Positions 44,794-57,609 of a stretch of DNA of 64,000 bases are shown here, piece by piece (position 1 is the stretch's first letter; every line of letters starts with the position of its first letter). Source of the stretch: Impatiens glandulifera. Its lineage: Eukaryota > Streptophyta > Magnoliopsida > Ericales > Balsaminaceae. The position numbers and the translations under genes were made by a program. The notes beneath the pieces are model-generated. The model saw only the letters and a list, made by a program, of their open reading frames with translations, did not search any database and was not told where the DNA came from. The DNA lies in assembly GCF_907164915.1 (NCBI RefSeq), contig NC_061868.1, positions 50,405,689 to 50,469,688 on the forward strand. Direction: 5' to 3'.

Positions 44794-45586
44794 TTGATAT
44801 AAAATAATCTAGTGCTAAATAAACAAGTTAATTAATATTCATAAATTAAATAATATATCAAGGGTTCGCCAGTTAGGGCTTCACCCGGGGTTGTGGGATC
44901 CAAATTGGATGTCCATTTTAAAAATTATTTCTATTAAAATAAGTGACAAAGGTAATTTTCCTACTTTTAAAAGTTATTGAAAAAACTATTATTTTAATTC
45001 ATAAACTTTACATTTATAGTAACAAATCAATTAAAGTTCAAATAAATTACATGACTGAATTAGATAGATTTTGACAGCTCAAAGGTTTAAGTAATTAAGA
45101 TGATTAAATTATTTAAAATTAAATTCAAATAATTTATATTATAATTAATAATATATTCTTTTATAATTAAATTAAAAATTAACATATAATAAATAATTAT
45201 TTTAATTACATATGATATTTTTTAAAATTAAAGAACTAGGTTAAAATATCTTAACTGAACATTTAAAAGTAGAAAATATATATTTAACTAATTTATAAGT
45301 ATTTATATGTTTTAATATCAATATTTGTATCATATATAAAAACTTCTTTACATGTAATATATTTATAAGTATTTTACTTATTTGAATAAGAATTAAAATT
45401 ATCAAATTATATATAGTTTGTGATATATATATATATATATATATTAATGAATTATGTGTATCTAATTGATTAAATTAACTTTATAAAATGTGTGGTCATC
45501 TAAGTTTCAACATCTTTGATTAATTTTTATTTTTGAAAGAGTATTTAATTAAATAAATTTTACATAGCTATTGCACCCTTCATTTC
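43546..45586. other. AT-rich spacer before the bHLH gene
   Basis: It contains (TA)n runs at about 43692-43728, 43986-44022, 44761-44788 and 45425-45443. A small GC-richer patch at about 44860-44910 is unclassified. No gene was found. Confidence 0.55.
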
Positions 45587-45593
45587 TATAAAT
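45587..45593 (+). promoter_or_regulatory. TATA box of the bHLH gene
   Basis: CTATAAAT lies about 55 bp before the ATG, which implies a very short 5' leader of about 20-30 nt. Confidence 0.5.
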
Positions 45594-45643
45594 TGCCTAA
45601 CTCTATCTTTCACTTCCCACCATTATTTTATCTGTTTGGTGCA

Positions 45644-47649
45644 ATGGGTGAATCGGAAGAGAATGAGATGGCATTACGCGAGTTCTCCAACTCGGTTAAC
45701 TCATCGGCAAACAAATCCGGAGGCGATATGTCTCCGGATTTAGGTTTTCATAGCCACATGATTAGTCCGATAGTATCTGAATTAGTGGAGGCGCTGCCTC
45801 CTCCGCCGCCACCATCTTCCTCTCCCGTTCAGAGGAAGAAATCAGGCCCCGGAGTCGGATCAGGTAACCAAAAGAGGAAAAGAAGTGTATCAGCTGCTGG
45901 ATCAGATGATCACAATTTACATATATTGACCGAGAGGGAAAGGAGGAAGAAGATGAGAGATATGTTCTCCAACCTACATGCTTTGCTCCCTCAACTCACT
46001 TCTAAGGTATATCTATATATATTTATCTTCTATTGTTTCTCATTTGATTAACTCATAATAAATCATGTTATGTTAGATCTACTTTAATTGACAAATTGTT
46101 TTTTATTTATTTACGTCTCACCACAGTTTCCGTGACCTTGAGTTTCTATTGAATATATAGTGTAAATAATTTTATTCTTAGTAAAAAAATTGAACTTTGT
46201 TTGTTTAATTGAGTTTGATGTATATGTGCATGCCATGCTTGTAATTAGGTTTTCAATTATCTCTCTAGATCTCCCTCCCTCCTCTTTACAAAAAAATAAA
46301 TAAATTACATAGTAAATCTTCTTCATAAAAATCTGAGTTATCTATTCTAAATAATAAGATTTATTTTGGGATTTATTATTCAAAAGATCCAACTTACATA
46401 CATGATTGACAAGATGATGTAATTGTGAAACCCTAATAATAAGCATGCGATTCGTTCGAATTGTAGTAAGAACAATAGATCGATGTATTAAATTAAGAAA
46501 CGCTTAAAACAATTAGGCGATTCCTCTATCTATTAAAAAACAAACTACCTATTATTGTTCTTTGGTTTAGCCGCCTTTGCGAGCATTTTTCTACGAAGGA
46601 TACATCATTTTTTCACAGTTTTGCAAAGATCGCGATAAAAATAACAGATCAAAAATATTTGTGTATCAATCTAGGTTTTCTGCTTCAATTATATTTTTAT
46701 TTATTTTTGTTTTTTGTTTTTGCTGGATATATTATTTTCACCAACCACACAGTGCACATTCACAAAAATGTGGTTCAAATGAAATGATGTTATTTTAAGA
46801 CACGGGGAAGTGGGTCTTGGAGACTTAGACAAAATATATTGTTTGAGATAAATATAAATAAATTAAGATTTATTTTGAGTTAATTAGATTTGTTTGATAT
46901 TATTGCTTTCCATGATATGATTGGATGGATGGATGGAATGAATGAAATAAAAATAATAATTTGATATTTGTGTCTTAATTAGGCTGATAAATCAACTATA
47001 GTTAACGAAGCAGTGATTTCCATAAAAAGTCTGCAGCAGACACTTGAGCAGTTAATCCAAAGGAAAAAGGTGGAAAGAGACATGAATGGGATTGGACCTG
47101 ATCATCTAAAGTATGATATTATTCCTCCCAAACAGAAGTTAATAACAGATCATATTGAGGAAACAAGAGATGATCAGTCGACATTCATGGTGGACTATGT
47201 TTGCAACCATAGGGCCATCGTCTCTGGCTCTGGCTCTGGCTCCAGGTCAGGGTCCAGTAATAGCTTCCCTCCTGGGCTTTGGACATGGGCTTCTTCCAAT
47301 GTGGTGCTGAATGTTCTTGGAGAACAAGCACAATACTCTATCTATGCACTGAATAATAATCCTGGTCTCTTATCTGCAATCTGCCACATTCTCGACAATC
47401 ACAAAATCCAGCTTCTCACTTGCAACATTGTCACTCATCATGGCTGCACTATGTACACTATACATGCCAATGTAAGTTCTATTTCCTTTTTTACTTTTAC
47501 ACCCATTTTTAATTATTATTTCTTAACATTTTAATATATATATGATCATATAGGGAACTACTCCTGATGCTCAGCTCCCTGAGGGATTTCCGGTGGAAGA
47601 GATCTACAAGCAAGTGGCTTTGGAAATGAGTTTCTTGGCTACTTCCTGA
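45644..47649 (+). CDS. bHLH95-like: bHLH transcription factor, bHLH95/ZHOUPI (RGE1)-like
   Basis: Exons 45644-46006, 46983-47471 and 47554-47649 give 315 aa with GT-AG introns. The basic region [16 protein letters not shown] carries H93, E97 and R101 for E-box contact, followed by helix 1 (LHALLPQL). The loop and helix 2 ([21 protein letters not shown]) come from exon 2, so the intron splits the domain at the loop, as in this family. The C-terminus has an ACT-like fold pattern ([20 protein letters not shown], a Leu-rich helix, then [11 protein letters not shown]). Arabidopsis ZHOUPI acts with ICE1 in endosperm to control endosperm breakdown and embryo cuticle; this is inferred here. There is a proline run near residue 60. 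The ATG is set by the start of plausible coding after the TATA box. Confidence 0.88.
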
Positions 47650-48045
47650 ACAACATCATCATCATCGTTCATTTCATTCTATAAACAATTCCTTCTTTAA
47701 TTTGTGTGTTTCGGATTTTATTGTTGGAGTTTCCAAAAACAATTTCTGATTTTATTTATTTATGTTTGTTTTGAACTATTATTAATTAAGAATTCCATAT
47801 TTGGGTTTTATTTCTGCTTTTTTTTTTTTTTTTTGTGTCACTACCAATTATTATTATTAGATATATCTCTACATAGTCCTCAATTTTATATGCAGTAGTA
47901 CAATTCTTATACATTTAGAAAGAAAGGAATAAATCATCTTCTATTAATATTTTTTTTTTTTTGGTAGGTTGCTATACAAGCTGATAAAGATTTATATTGT
48001 CACTATCAATCATATTATCGTGAAAATTTGTGTTTTAAGTCATAA
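47650..48045. other. 3' flank of the bHLH gene
   Basis: AT-rich, probably the 3' untranslated region and terminator. It holds two long T runs (about 47818-47835 and 47950-47962). Confidence 0.5.
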
Positions 48046-48409
48046 TGGTTAAGATTTGTATCTCCCAAATACAACATGCTTGAAAACAATCTGTAAAAAC
48101 ACAAGAAAGAAGAACACAAGAACACACAGATTTATAGTGGTTCACTCAAATTAAGCTACATCCACTTCAGTCACCACCAGATTTACTATAAAGAAGAAGA
48201 AATATAGAGTTTTTGCCTCACACTTTATCTCTCTAGAATTCAGTCTTAACAATGTAAACTCTTAATAATCACATATTTATAGAGTACACATTCATGTAAT
48301 AAACCTAAATAACTTTGGTCAGACCCAAGCCCAAAACCAAAAAGAAAACTCAATAAACTCTAATTAACAATGTAGAATTTATTATAAGTGTAGGCTTCAT
48401 AACTCAACA
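48046..48409 (-). repeat. 3' LTR of the Tork-like element
   Basis: It is about 364 bp and ends ...ACTCAACA next to the purine tract. Its outer end has mutated from TGTTAGG to TGGTTAAG relative to the other LTR. Confidence 0.8.
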
Positions 48410-48471
48410 ATCTCCCACTTGGAGATTAACTTCATCATCTCTCGATCGGTGGCGGCTTTCCATCTAATGTC

Positions 48472-49746
48472 TTAACGAAGAAGACCAACTGAAGTTGCAC
48501 ACAACTTCAGTTTCTCATTTGTCACAGATTTCGTCAACATATCAGTTGGATTCTCACTCCCGGGAATCTTCTCAAGAGTTAATACTCCATCTTCTAAAGT
48601 TGACTGGATGAAATGATAACGAACATGTATATGCTTCATCCTGCCATGATAAACAAGATTCTTTGCCAAATGAATGACACTCTGACTGTCGCATCGCAAC
48701 ACACTTCCCTCGCAGTCTTGACCCAATTCTCGCAAAAAGGGTTGTAACCACATCATCTATTTAGCAGCTTCTGTCACAGCAACATACTCTGCCTCACAAC
48801 TAGAAAGAGCAATAATATTCTGCAATTTTGAAACCCAACTGATTGCAGTACCTCCCAGAGTATAAATGTACCATGTTGTGCTCTTTCTACTATCAACATC
48901 ACCACCATTGTCAGCATCAACATATCCTTCTAAACTCATATTAGACTTTCGAAAACACAAAGCGAGACCCGTACTTCCTCTTACGTATCGTAGTATCCAC
49001 TTTACTGCTTCCCAATGTTGTCTACCCGGATTGTTCATGAATCTGCTAACAACTCCCACTGCATGTGCTATGACTGGTCTTGTGCAAACCATCGCATACA
49101 TAATACAATCAATGGCAGAGGCATACAGAACAATTGCCATGTAATTTTTCTCCTCCTCTGTTGAAGGCGACTGATCTTTAGATAGTCTGAAGTGACTAGC
49201 TAAGGGGGTAGTAACTAGTTTTGCATCATACAAGTTGAACCTACTAAGAACTTTCTTCACATATTCTTCTTGTGAAAGCTTGAGAACTTCTTCATCCTTG
49301 AAAATTCTCATCCCAAGGATTTGTTTAGCAGCACCCAAATCCTTCATTGCAAACTTTTCAGACAACTCTTTCTTGAGCTTGTTAATCTCATACAAACTTG
49401 CTCCAGCAATCAACATGTTATCAACGTAGATGAGCAGAATAATGTACGATTTATCAAATCTTTTGATATAATAGCAATGATCAACTTCACATCTTAGAAA
49501 ATTGTTATTTTTCATGAAGTTATCGAACTTCTTGTACCATTGCATTGGAGCCTGTTTCAAACCATACAAACTCTTCTGAAGCTTACACACAAGCTCATCT
49601 TTTCCTTTGATTTCAAATCCTTCTGGTTGTCGCATATAAATCTCTTCATCTAAATCACCATGAAGAAAAGCAGTTTTGATATCCATTTGTTGAAGATGAA
49701 GGTCTTTTTTCACAACCAAACTCAAAATAGTTCTGATTGTCATCAA
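48472..49746 (-). pseudogene. Tork-like reverse transcriptase and RNase H, broken
   Basis: The RT part (49746-48757) carries LQQMDIKTAFLHGDLDEEIY and [15 protein letters not shown]. The catalytic box reads YVDN instead of YVDD. RNase H continues with GYVDADNGGD and LSSCEAEYVA. A stop at 48757-48759 then separates the final RNase H stretch (48756-48472: LRCDSQSVIHLAKN, HIHVRYHFIQ). The missing second Asp alone should kill polymerisation. Confidence 0.88.
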
Positions 49747-51101
49747 TTTAACTACTGGAGAGAAGATTTCATTGTAGTCAATACCTTCTTTCTATTAAAA
49801 TCCTTTCACAACCAACCTTGCCTTGTACCTCATGGTTTTATCATGTTCATCTTTAATCCTGAATATCCATTTGTTGTGAAGTGCTTTCTTTCCCTTTGGT
49901 AGCTCAGTGAGCTCCCAAGTCTAATTCAACATCAAAGAGTCCATCTCATCTTTCATAGCAGACTCCCACTTAATCGATTCATCATATTGTATTACTTCCT
50001 CATAACATTCAGGTTCACCTCTATCTGTCAACAAGATATAGTTCAGAGATGGAGACTACCTCTCAACTGGTTTTCGATTCCTTGACGATCTTCTCAACTA
50101 TATAACTGGTATTTGCTGATTTACCTTTGGGGCCACATTCTCAACGATTTCATCTTCAACAACACACTGGTCTTCTTCGACAGTCGGTATATATTCAGTT
50201 GAAAATTCTCTCAAATCGACTGTACCAATCTCTTCCAATTTGGAATCACCATCTAATGTCTTCCCAACACAATCTTTGTAGAGAACCTGTTCATTGAATA
50301 TAACATTTCTGCTATGAATGATCTTCCGATTTTGATTATCCCAGAAACGATAACCAAACTCAATATCACCATAAACAATGAAAAAACATTTATTAGACTT
50401 TAGATCAAGCTTGCTCTCATCACATTCATTAATATGAACATATGATAAACAACCAAACACTTTCAAATAAGAAATGTTTACCTTTTTATTGCTCTAAGCT
50501 TCTTCAGGAATTCTGAATTCAAGAGGAACATAGGGTCCCCTGTTTATCAAATAGGAAACAGTATTAATAGTTTTTGCCTAGAAGGTTTTAGGCAGCCCTG
50601 CATGCAATCTCATGTTTCTAGCACGCTCGTTCAATGTTCGATTCATTCGTTCAGCTACTCCATTCTCTTGAGGCGTTCGAGGAACAGTCTTCACCACACT
50701 GATCTCATTCACAGCACAATACTCTTTGAAATCTGAATTTATATATTCACCTCCGTTGTCGGATTTCAAGCACTTAACTTTCTGATTTGTTTCATTTTCA
50801 ACCAAAGCCTTCCATTTCTTGAAAATAACAAATACTTTAGACTTGTGCTTCATAAAATATACCCATACCTTTCTTGTCGAATCATCTATAAACGTCACGT
50901 AGTATTGTGATCCGCCAATAGAAAAACAGGTGCAGGTCCCCACACATCAGTGTGTACCAACTCTAGCCTTTCTTTCTTGAGCTCCATCCCAATCTTTAAG
51001 AAACTCACCCGTTTCTGTTTTCCAAGAATGCAGTTTTCACATAATTGATGTTCAACAGACTTCAGTTCTGGAATCTGTTCATTCTTCAAAAGAATTTTCA
51101 T
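49747..51101 (-). pseudogene. Tork-like integrase remnants
   Basis: Three fragments in different frames cover it. At 51101-50895 there is a zinc-region C..C (CENCILGKQKR) and HTDVWGP. At 50943-50578 there is the integrase core (YYVTFIDDSTRKVWVYF, KSDNGGEY, TPQENGVAERMNRTL). At 50466-50098 there is the C-terminal region (MKVFGCLSYVHI, RKIIHSRNVIF). Stops and frameshifts divide them. The stretch 50097-49747 has only weak RT N-terminal traces. Confidence 0.82.
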
Positions 51102-52309
51102 CCCTTTTCACTCATATGGCCCAACCTGCAATGCCACAACTCACTGTTCTTCGAGTCATCAACTATAGCAGCAATTGTTTCTCTACAAGTTGAAGTCGTG
51201 TATAACGTTCCAGTTTTATGACCTCGAGCAACAACAATTGCTCCTTTAGTCACTTTCCACGCACCATTTCCACAACTGAAATTGTGACCTTCTTCATCAA
51301 GCTGTGTAACAAAAATCAAATTGCGCATTAAACCTGAAATGTGTCTCACCTTATTAATCATCCAAACAGAACCATTTGCCATCTTCAATTTGATGTCATC
51401 AATGCCAACAATATATAGTGGCTCACCATCTGCGAGATAAACTTTCCCACAGTTTCCAGCCACATAATTCTCCATTAATTCTTTGTGAGCAGTGGTGTAG
51501 AAAGACGCTCCTAAGTCCAAAACCCATGAATTTATCGGGCTATCAATAGACAGAAGTAACGCATTAGTGACAGATTCTGTAACAACGTTGGCTGTATCAT
51601 TTTTATCATCACTGTTTTTCTTCGGTTCTTTGCAGTTCCTCTTCAAATGACCCTATTTACCACAATTCCAGCACTCAAATGTCCGCCCAGACTTGGACTG
51701 ACTCCTCTTGCTCCTCGACATAGATCTGCTCTTACCTCGGTTGAAATTTCTATCATAACCTCTGCCCCTGTTTTCCACATTCAGAGCAGATGCTTTGAAT
51801 ATTTCACCAGAATCAATTTTACGAACCTCTTCAGCAAGAATACGATCTCTAACTTCAACAAATTTCAGTTTAGCATTTCCAACTAAATTACTAATTGATG
51901 CCCTCATAGGTTCCCAACTATTTGGTAGAGATGCTAACAAAATCAAGGCACTAACTTCATCCCTAAAATCAATCTCAACATATAGCAATTGATTCACAAT
52001 TGTATTAAATTCATTCAAATGAGTAGTGACAAAAGTACCATCAACCATTCTTAAGTAAAAGAGTCTTTTCATTAAGTGTACCTTGTTGTTAGCAGATGGT
52101 TTCTCATACATATCAAAAAGAGCTTTCATCAGACTTATGGTGGTCTTCTCCTTTGCTATATTGTGAGCAACTGTCTTGGCTAGCGTCAATCGGACAACTC
52201 CCAAAACCTGTCTATCAAGGAGTTTCCATTCAGCTTCATCCATCTTCTCTAGTTTCTCACTCGAAGGAACATGAAGCTTCTTTACATAGAGATAATCTTC
52301 AATCTGCAT
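51098..52309 (-). pseudogene. Tork-like gag and protease, broken
   Basis: Gag (52309-51653) has the UBN2-type region (LMKALFDMYEKPSANNKVHL, SLPNSWEPM) and a basic Arg/Ser stretch. It is cut by a stop inside the zinc knuckle, right after FECWNCGK. The next frame (51646-51098) holds the knuckle remainder. It then holds the protease, whose active site reads VLDLGAS instead of the DSG type, and the GAG-pre-integrase ending LWHCRLGHM. The ATG at 52309 is about 110 bp from the 5' LTR. Confidence 0.85.
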
Positions 52310-52421
52310 TCTCTAGAAGGCATAATCTGTCCCATCAAATCTTCCAATCCCATGTCCTATACTGTTCTCACTTGCCATTGTTTCCAATACTCAGATCTAG
52401 CCTAGTTGCTCTAATACCAGT

Positions 52422-52779
52422 TGTTAGGATTTGTATCTCCTAAATCCAACTTGCTTGAAAACAATTTGTAAAAACACAAGAAAGAAGAACACAAGAACAC
52501 ACAGATTTATAGTGGTTCGCTCAAATTGAGCTACATTCACTTCAGCCACCACTAGATTTACTATGAAGAAGAAGGAATACAGAGTTTTTGCCTCACACTT
52601 TATCTCTCTAGAATTCAGTCAATGTAAACTTTAATAATCACATATTTATAGAGTAAACATTCAGGTAATAAACCTAAATAACTTTGGTCAGGCCCAAGCC
52701 CAAAACCAAAAAAAAAAAACAATAAACTCTAATTAACAATATATAATTTATTATAAGTGTAGGCTCCATAACTCAAAAA
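52422..52779 (-). repeat. 5' LTR of the Tork-like element
   Basis: It begins TGTTAGGATTTG and shares most of its sequence with 48046-48409. The far end is eroded (ACTCAAAAAT instead of ACTCAACA), so the last base is approximate. Confidence 0.78.
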
Positions 52780-55700
52780 TAATAACATATTACAATTTGA
52801 AGAAAAAAATTTGTACAATTTTATAGAAGTGTTTAATCCAAGTAAACCAATCATGTCTCAACGAGAGAGACATATTTAAGATTTGTATTTTGGTGGGCTT
52901 AAAATAAATTATTGGGCTTAGTTTTTCCCCGGCTTGAAAAATAAAAAATACAAATTAAGTAAATATTTCATCGTATTATTGAATTAGAATTAAAAAAAAA
53001 AATAGGAAATTGAAGAGCAATTTAATATTATTTTATTAAAAAAAAAAGAATGGACTTGAGCCATTAAATACATTCCCATAACCTCACTCAAATCTCATCA
53101 AAATAATTATAAATTTATACACACAAATTTTAGTATAAATAAATAAATAATGAATCTCTCTTAATAATCAGCAATTTATATAGCTTATTTTTTTTTCTTG
53201 TAATTAACGTAGCTAATTTTTTTCTTTGATAATAAATTTTAATTTTTTCTCTCCTCTCTTCTAAAATTAATTTCTCTAGCTATTTCCTACCTATATATAA
53301 TGATAATGTATATACATAAAAAAAAAAAAAAAAATTGGTTGGTGTGGGCTTAACCCCCGGTCCCCCACCCTTACATGGCTCCATCTCTAGCCTCAACAAG
53401 TGAACATATTTTTGGATACCTAGGGTTAGTTTTATGTAAATTTGAAATGTATATTAATTCTATCAAATATTTGTTGGATAAGTTATTTTCAATTTTATGT
53501 CATCATAAAAATTGTTTTTCTATTATTGTTTACTATATTTAATGGTTATTAAACTACAAACAAATTTGTAGATGTTCATTCAACCAATATTGATGATTTT
53601 ATAGGACAAAAAGACAAAAAAAATTAATTTCTCTTTTTCAATTTTCATTTCTTAATTTTATTTTTTTATAAATTATTATAATTTATACATTGTCATTTGT
53701 TAACCTACATAAAAGTTGAAAGAATGACATAAAAGAGATCAAGATATGTAAATTTTAATGCTTAAACTATTACCAATGAAGTATAATAAAAGAATTGATT
53801 ATAGTTAATAGAGGAAAAACTACATAAATGATCAAATAGATACTGGTACTTTTATGATAGAGAGCTTACTTTAATATGTTTTTCAAATCCATATATAAAT
53901 GATAGAAATAAAACAGGATTGCACATTTGTACCCCAAATAAGTGAAGTGATGACAATAAATTAGCTAGCAAGATATTAATGCACGCTAGAGATCAACTTC
54001 ATTATAACTGCTAGCATGTTCCTCCTTAATTGTTTTTTGCTGACTGAAAATCAATTAGATTGGTTATATTTGAATGTTGTGTTGGTACTTGTTACATTAT
54101 TATTATTATTTAATATTATATATAATGACTTCCATTTATACACCTTTCTCATGGCCTGGGTCATGGGCATGCCCTAGGCCCCATCTCTGCTGCCTACTTT
54201 TCCAGCCCAAAGTCAAAGCAGCATCTTTCTTCCATATAATTAATGATCATGATCATGACAGACCGCCCCATTTTGAGATGTGTATGGAAGAACTACTACT
54301 TTGGAGAGACATCAAAATAATCGAAATCTTTTGTAAATTAGGCAAAATAGCAGTAATTGTTTATTTCTAATTGAGCAAGAACTTAAAGGTAAGATGTTAT
54401 CATGTGATTGTCCTCTTTTGTTTTTATTGTTATTATTTAAAAAAAATTATCATAACTTTGTATTTATTGTTTCTTATAATTAAAATAAACAAATAAGATT
54501 TAAAGACAACTTTTTCAAGAAAGAAACTATTAGACTTTTCAGTTGAAACATTTTACCTTTTCAATTTGGATCTCGTATATACCGATGCATATGCATCTTT
54601 ATGGTACACCCAATTCAGAAACTCAATTCAGGAAGGGATACAATATTTTTATAAAATTAATAACAACTAAATTAAGTTAAATTAATATTAATATTAAATT
54701 ATTTTTAAAATAAATAAAAATTAAAAACAGAATATCCAATTTTCGGTTTCGGTCAGTGTCGGGTCAGGTCGGGTCGGGCGAGCCGGTTGGGTGGACTATA
54801 CTATTATACACATTGATTCGATCAAACATTTTATTTATATTAATTATAAACTATATATGGGGAAGTAATTGGATCAGTTCATGTAATGATGAAACGAGGA
54901 ACATGATTATCAAAAGGCAAGAGAGAGTGACGTTAAACAATGTTTGTTTATTAAGTGAACTAATCCAATAATTATAAGATGCCTACTTTATTAGTTATAT
55001 TTTTGTATTGTAATCATATTATTTAAACATATACGCCCCTTTTTTTTATTATTATTCTATAAAGTTTATTATTTTAATACAACAAATTGAAACTCAAAGT
55101 TTTGAAACAACCAACATGAAATGGTTGATGAGAAAACAAAATAAAAGGAAAATTTTTCAAAATTTGGAACTCATTTAAATCAGTAGTGTGGAAAATATTA
55201 ATATATATATTATATTTTTTATTTTTTTGTATAAAATTAGTGATATAATTTAATAATTTATTAATCTAGCTCAAATGAAAAAAAAGGATTTTAAAAATCT
55301 AAAACACTTCAAATTGAAGTAAAAAAAATGAAAGGATGGTAGATAACACTATTTTCTGAAAAAAAAAAAAAATGAGTGATAGAGTTGAATAAATTTAATC
55401 CTGATAAAAAAGACATATTTTATTTTTTAAGTGGGTCCCTGCTCTTGACACAACTGGAATTCCATTTTCAAGACTTTCGCTTTCTCATAAAATTCTTTGT
55501 TTTCAGAGAGAGAAGGGTTGATCTTCAGTCATATATCATCTTTCCAACATTTGAAATATCTCATTAATCAAGTTTTTGAATCTCGATTTACTCCTAGGTC
55601 TTGTTTGTTTGATGTTGGCTTATTTGAATTTGTGTTGTTTTTTTTGAAAAAAAAATATTTAGATTTGTAATTCATTAAATTAGTTAATGTTTTTTTCTTC

Positions 55701-56065
55701 TAAATTTAAAATTTATAATTTATAAAATAAAAATATTTTAATTGATAAATCAAGTGATATTAATAAATAAATAAAATAAAATTATAAAAAATATAATGAT
55801 AAAAATCAACCTAGCTCATATAGTCATATTAATTACTTCTGAATTGCAATATATTCAAATTTTGAAGAAAAAAAAAACATTTTAATAATATAAATCTGAT
55901 AGGTACAAGATACATATCCATACATACACAGATTCAATCTTCTCTACCACCAATAATAATAATCCTAATAATATGCCCTTTCTTTTTTTTTCATCTATTT
56001 CATCTCAAATTACTAAAATGAAACAAAAAAAAAGAAGTAGATTAATTAATTGAAAACAAAAAAAA
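52780..56065. other. AT-rich spacer between the Tork-like element and the U-box gene
   Basis: No gene was recognised. A GC-richer patch at about 53330-53400 (AACCCCCGGTCCCCCACCC) and a GGGTC-rich stretch at about 54738-54792 look like transposon remnants. Frames at 54074-54370 and 55376-55567 have no family resemblance. Confidence 0.5.
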
Positions 56066-57307
56066 TTAGAATGGAAAGACTTGGCTGCAAACTACATCAT
56101 CGGTGGTGTTGTTGTTGGATAGTCGATCCTCCGGCCATGAATCCCTGAGAAGCTTCAACAGCATCTGCGCCTTCCGCTTTGCTCGTTGCGTGCAATCGCT
56201 CTGCACAAGAAGCAGCAACTGTGTCAACACGCCCGCCGTCACAGCATCTTTCTGGCACCGCTCCGACGAAGAGCACACCGAAAGCAGAGCTCCAGCCGCA
56301 TACTCAGTGGCTCGATCAGAGATTTTCAGAATTATTTTCACCAGAAGCGGAACAGTCAGAGCGTGATCCGCAAACGCCGCGCAACCAACCGGTAGACGAC
56401 AGAGTAGCTCCACCGTCGCTAACGCCCTCTCTGAATCACATTTCTCTAATTCAGTCAGTCGATCGATCAACGTCTCCACCGCTCCGCCGTCCACCGCTTT
56501 GTGCCGGTGTTGTTTATTCAGACACAAGGAGAATAATGCCTTGATACCGAATTTCAGAGCTCGAGGATACGCCAGAGGACATTTAAGTATCCCGATTATA
56601 CCTTCGTAGATGCCTTCGGTATTGCTGAACTGAGATCGGAGCTCCGGTGACCTCGTGCCGGAAAACACGGACTCGATGAGGGCCGCCGAGTTGACTCGCA
56701 CATCGAGCGACGAATGGGATAGGAAGGAGACGAGGTACGTTATCCGGTTGGCATCCGAGGATACAGATAGGCACTCCGATTCAGAGAGCGAAAACAAGGG
56801 TAGTGTCGCCAGCGATTCATAACTGAGCTCGGAAGATTCAAAGAGGATTCGGAGGAGAATTTCGCTTGCTTTAAGAGATGCTATTAGCGATCGATTCTTG
56901 TCGCAGTCGCAAGCCAGCGTCCTGAGTTGTCGGATAGCTGAGATTCGCGATTGCAGCGAGAAGGAGTCGGATGATAGCTGAGTGAGAATGGTCTGGACGG
57001 TGAGGGGGGTGGCTGGTTGTTTTGGAGTTGGGATTCGCTGGACGCCAGAGGAGACGTTGGCGACGCACCATTCTTGAATAAGGCGGCGGAGAGTGTGGTT
57101 AGGGATGAGAGATAAGTCAGGTAGAAGGGAGCGGGTGACCGGACAGGTTGTGTTGCCGGTTGCAACCCATGACTCGATGCTTGATCGGTCGTAGGTTTGG
57201 CCTGTGGTGAGGGTGACCGGGTCACGCATGAGCTCAAGGGAGATCGGACACCTGAAATGGTATGGAATCTGTACGCCAACATCCAAGGGCTCCAAGCTGC
57301 TAGGCAT
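56066..57307 (-). CDS. PUB26: U-box E3 ubiquitin ligase, PUB25/PUB26-like
   Basis: This is a complete single-exon frame of 413 aa. The U-box occupies about residues 13-87 (IPYHFRCPISLELMRDPVTL, GQTYDRSSIESWV, CPVTR, LIPNHTLRRLIQEWC), including the Pro and Trp that contact E2. ARM-like helical repeats fill the rest, with ERALATVELLCRLPVGCAAF, TVPLLVKIILKISDRATEYA and a C-terminal QLLLLVQSDCTQRAKRKAQM block. The opening MPSSLEPLDVGVQIPYHF and the tail DSWPEDR match PUB25/26 rather than PUB22-24. In Arabidopsis these act in cold signalling (MYB15 turnover) and immunity (BIK1 turnover); this is inferred here. Coding is much more GC-rich than the surroundings. Confidence 0.93.
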   Translation of the reverse strand: MPSSLEPLDVGVQIPYHFRCPISLELMRDPVTLTTGQTYDRSSIESWVATGNTTCPVTRSLLPDLSLIPNHTLRRLIQEWCVANVSSGVQRIPTPKQPATPLTVQTILTQLSSDSFSLQSRISAIRQLRTLACDCDKNRSLIASLKASEILLRILFESSELSYESLATLPLFSLSESECLSVSSDANRITYLVSFLSHSSLDVRVNSAALIESVFSGTRSPELRSQFSNTEGIYEGIIGILKCPLAYPRALKFGIKALFSLCLNKQHRHKAVDGGAVETLIDRLTELEKCDSERALATVELLCRLPVGCAAFADHALTVPLLVKIILKISDRATEYAAGALLSVCSSSERCQKDAVTAGVLTQLLLLVQSDCTQRAKRKAQMLLKLLRDSWPEDRLSNNNTTDDVVCSQVFPF

Positions 57308-57367
57308 GTTTAGTTAACACTAGTTTCTTCTTTCTCTTCTGTATGTATGCAAAAACAAAATGCTTTT

Positions 57368-57602
57368 TATATATATATATATAGTTCTACTACTAATACT
57401 GTCTGGGAAAGGACGAGACTGAAAATCTGATGGCCTGCGAAAGGTCTTCTTGTTCTGCACTTTGGTCCGCAGTGCTGCAGGAATTGGGAAGCAAATCAGA
57501 AATGGCAGAGAGAGAGGAAAGAAACAGAGATACAACAAAACAGGGAGGCAGCAATGCTCTGCTCTTATCTGACTTCACTGACTGCTTTTACCACCGCACG
57601 TG
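57368..57602 (-). promoter_or_regulatory. Promoter of the PUB25/26-like gene: TATA run and G-box
   Basis: A TATATA run at 57368-57382 lies about 65 bp upstream of the ATG in the right orientation. A G-box in ABRE-like context (GCACGTGTGCC, core 57597-57602) lies about 290 bp upstream. ABRE/G-box control would fit a stress-signalling ligase. Confidence 0.5.
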
Positions 57603-57609
57603 TGCCATT

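Larger units (their letters stand above)
48046..52779 (-). mobile_element. Decayed Tork-like Ty1/copia retrotransposon, about 4.7 kb
   Basis: Short LTRs lie at 48046-48409 and 52422-about 52779. They are similar but clearly diverged by substitutions and small indels. Genes read on the minus strand. A primer-binding site (TGGTATTAGAGC, plus 52408-52419) is close to the initiator tRNA-Met complement, and a purine tract AAGTGGGAGA lies at plus 48411-48420. The compact size, short LTRs and MKDLGAAKQILGM in the RT fit the Tork/Tnt1 group. Coding is cut by several stops and frameshifts, and catalytic residues are changed. It is an old, dead copy. Confidence 0.88.

Noticed and set aside
54074..54370. 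98-aa ORF with hydrophobic start
   Set aside because: Tyr/Leu run from TTATTA repeats, no homologue recognised, no promoter.
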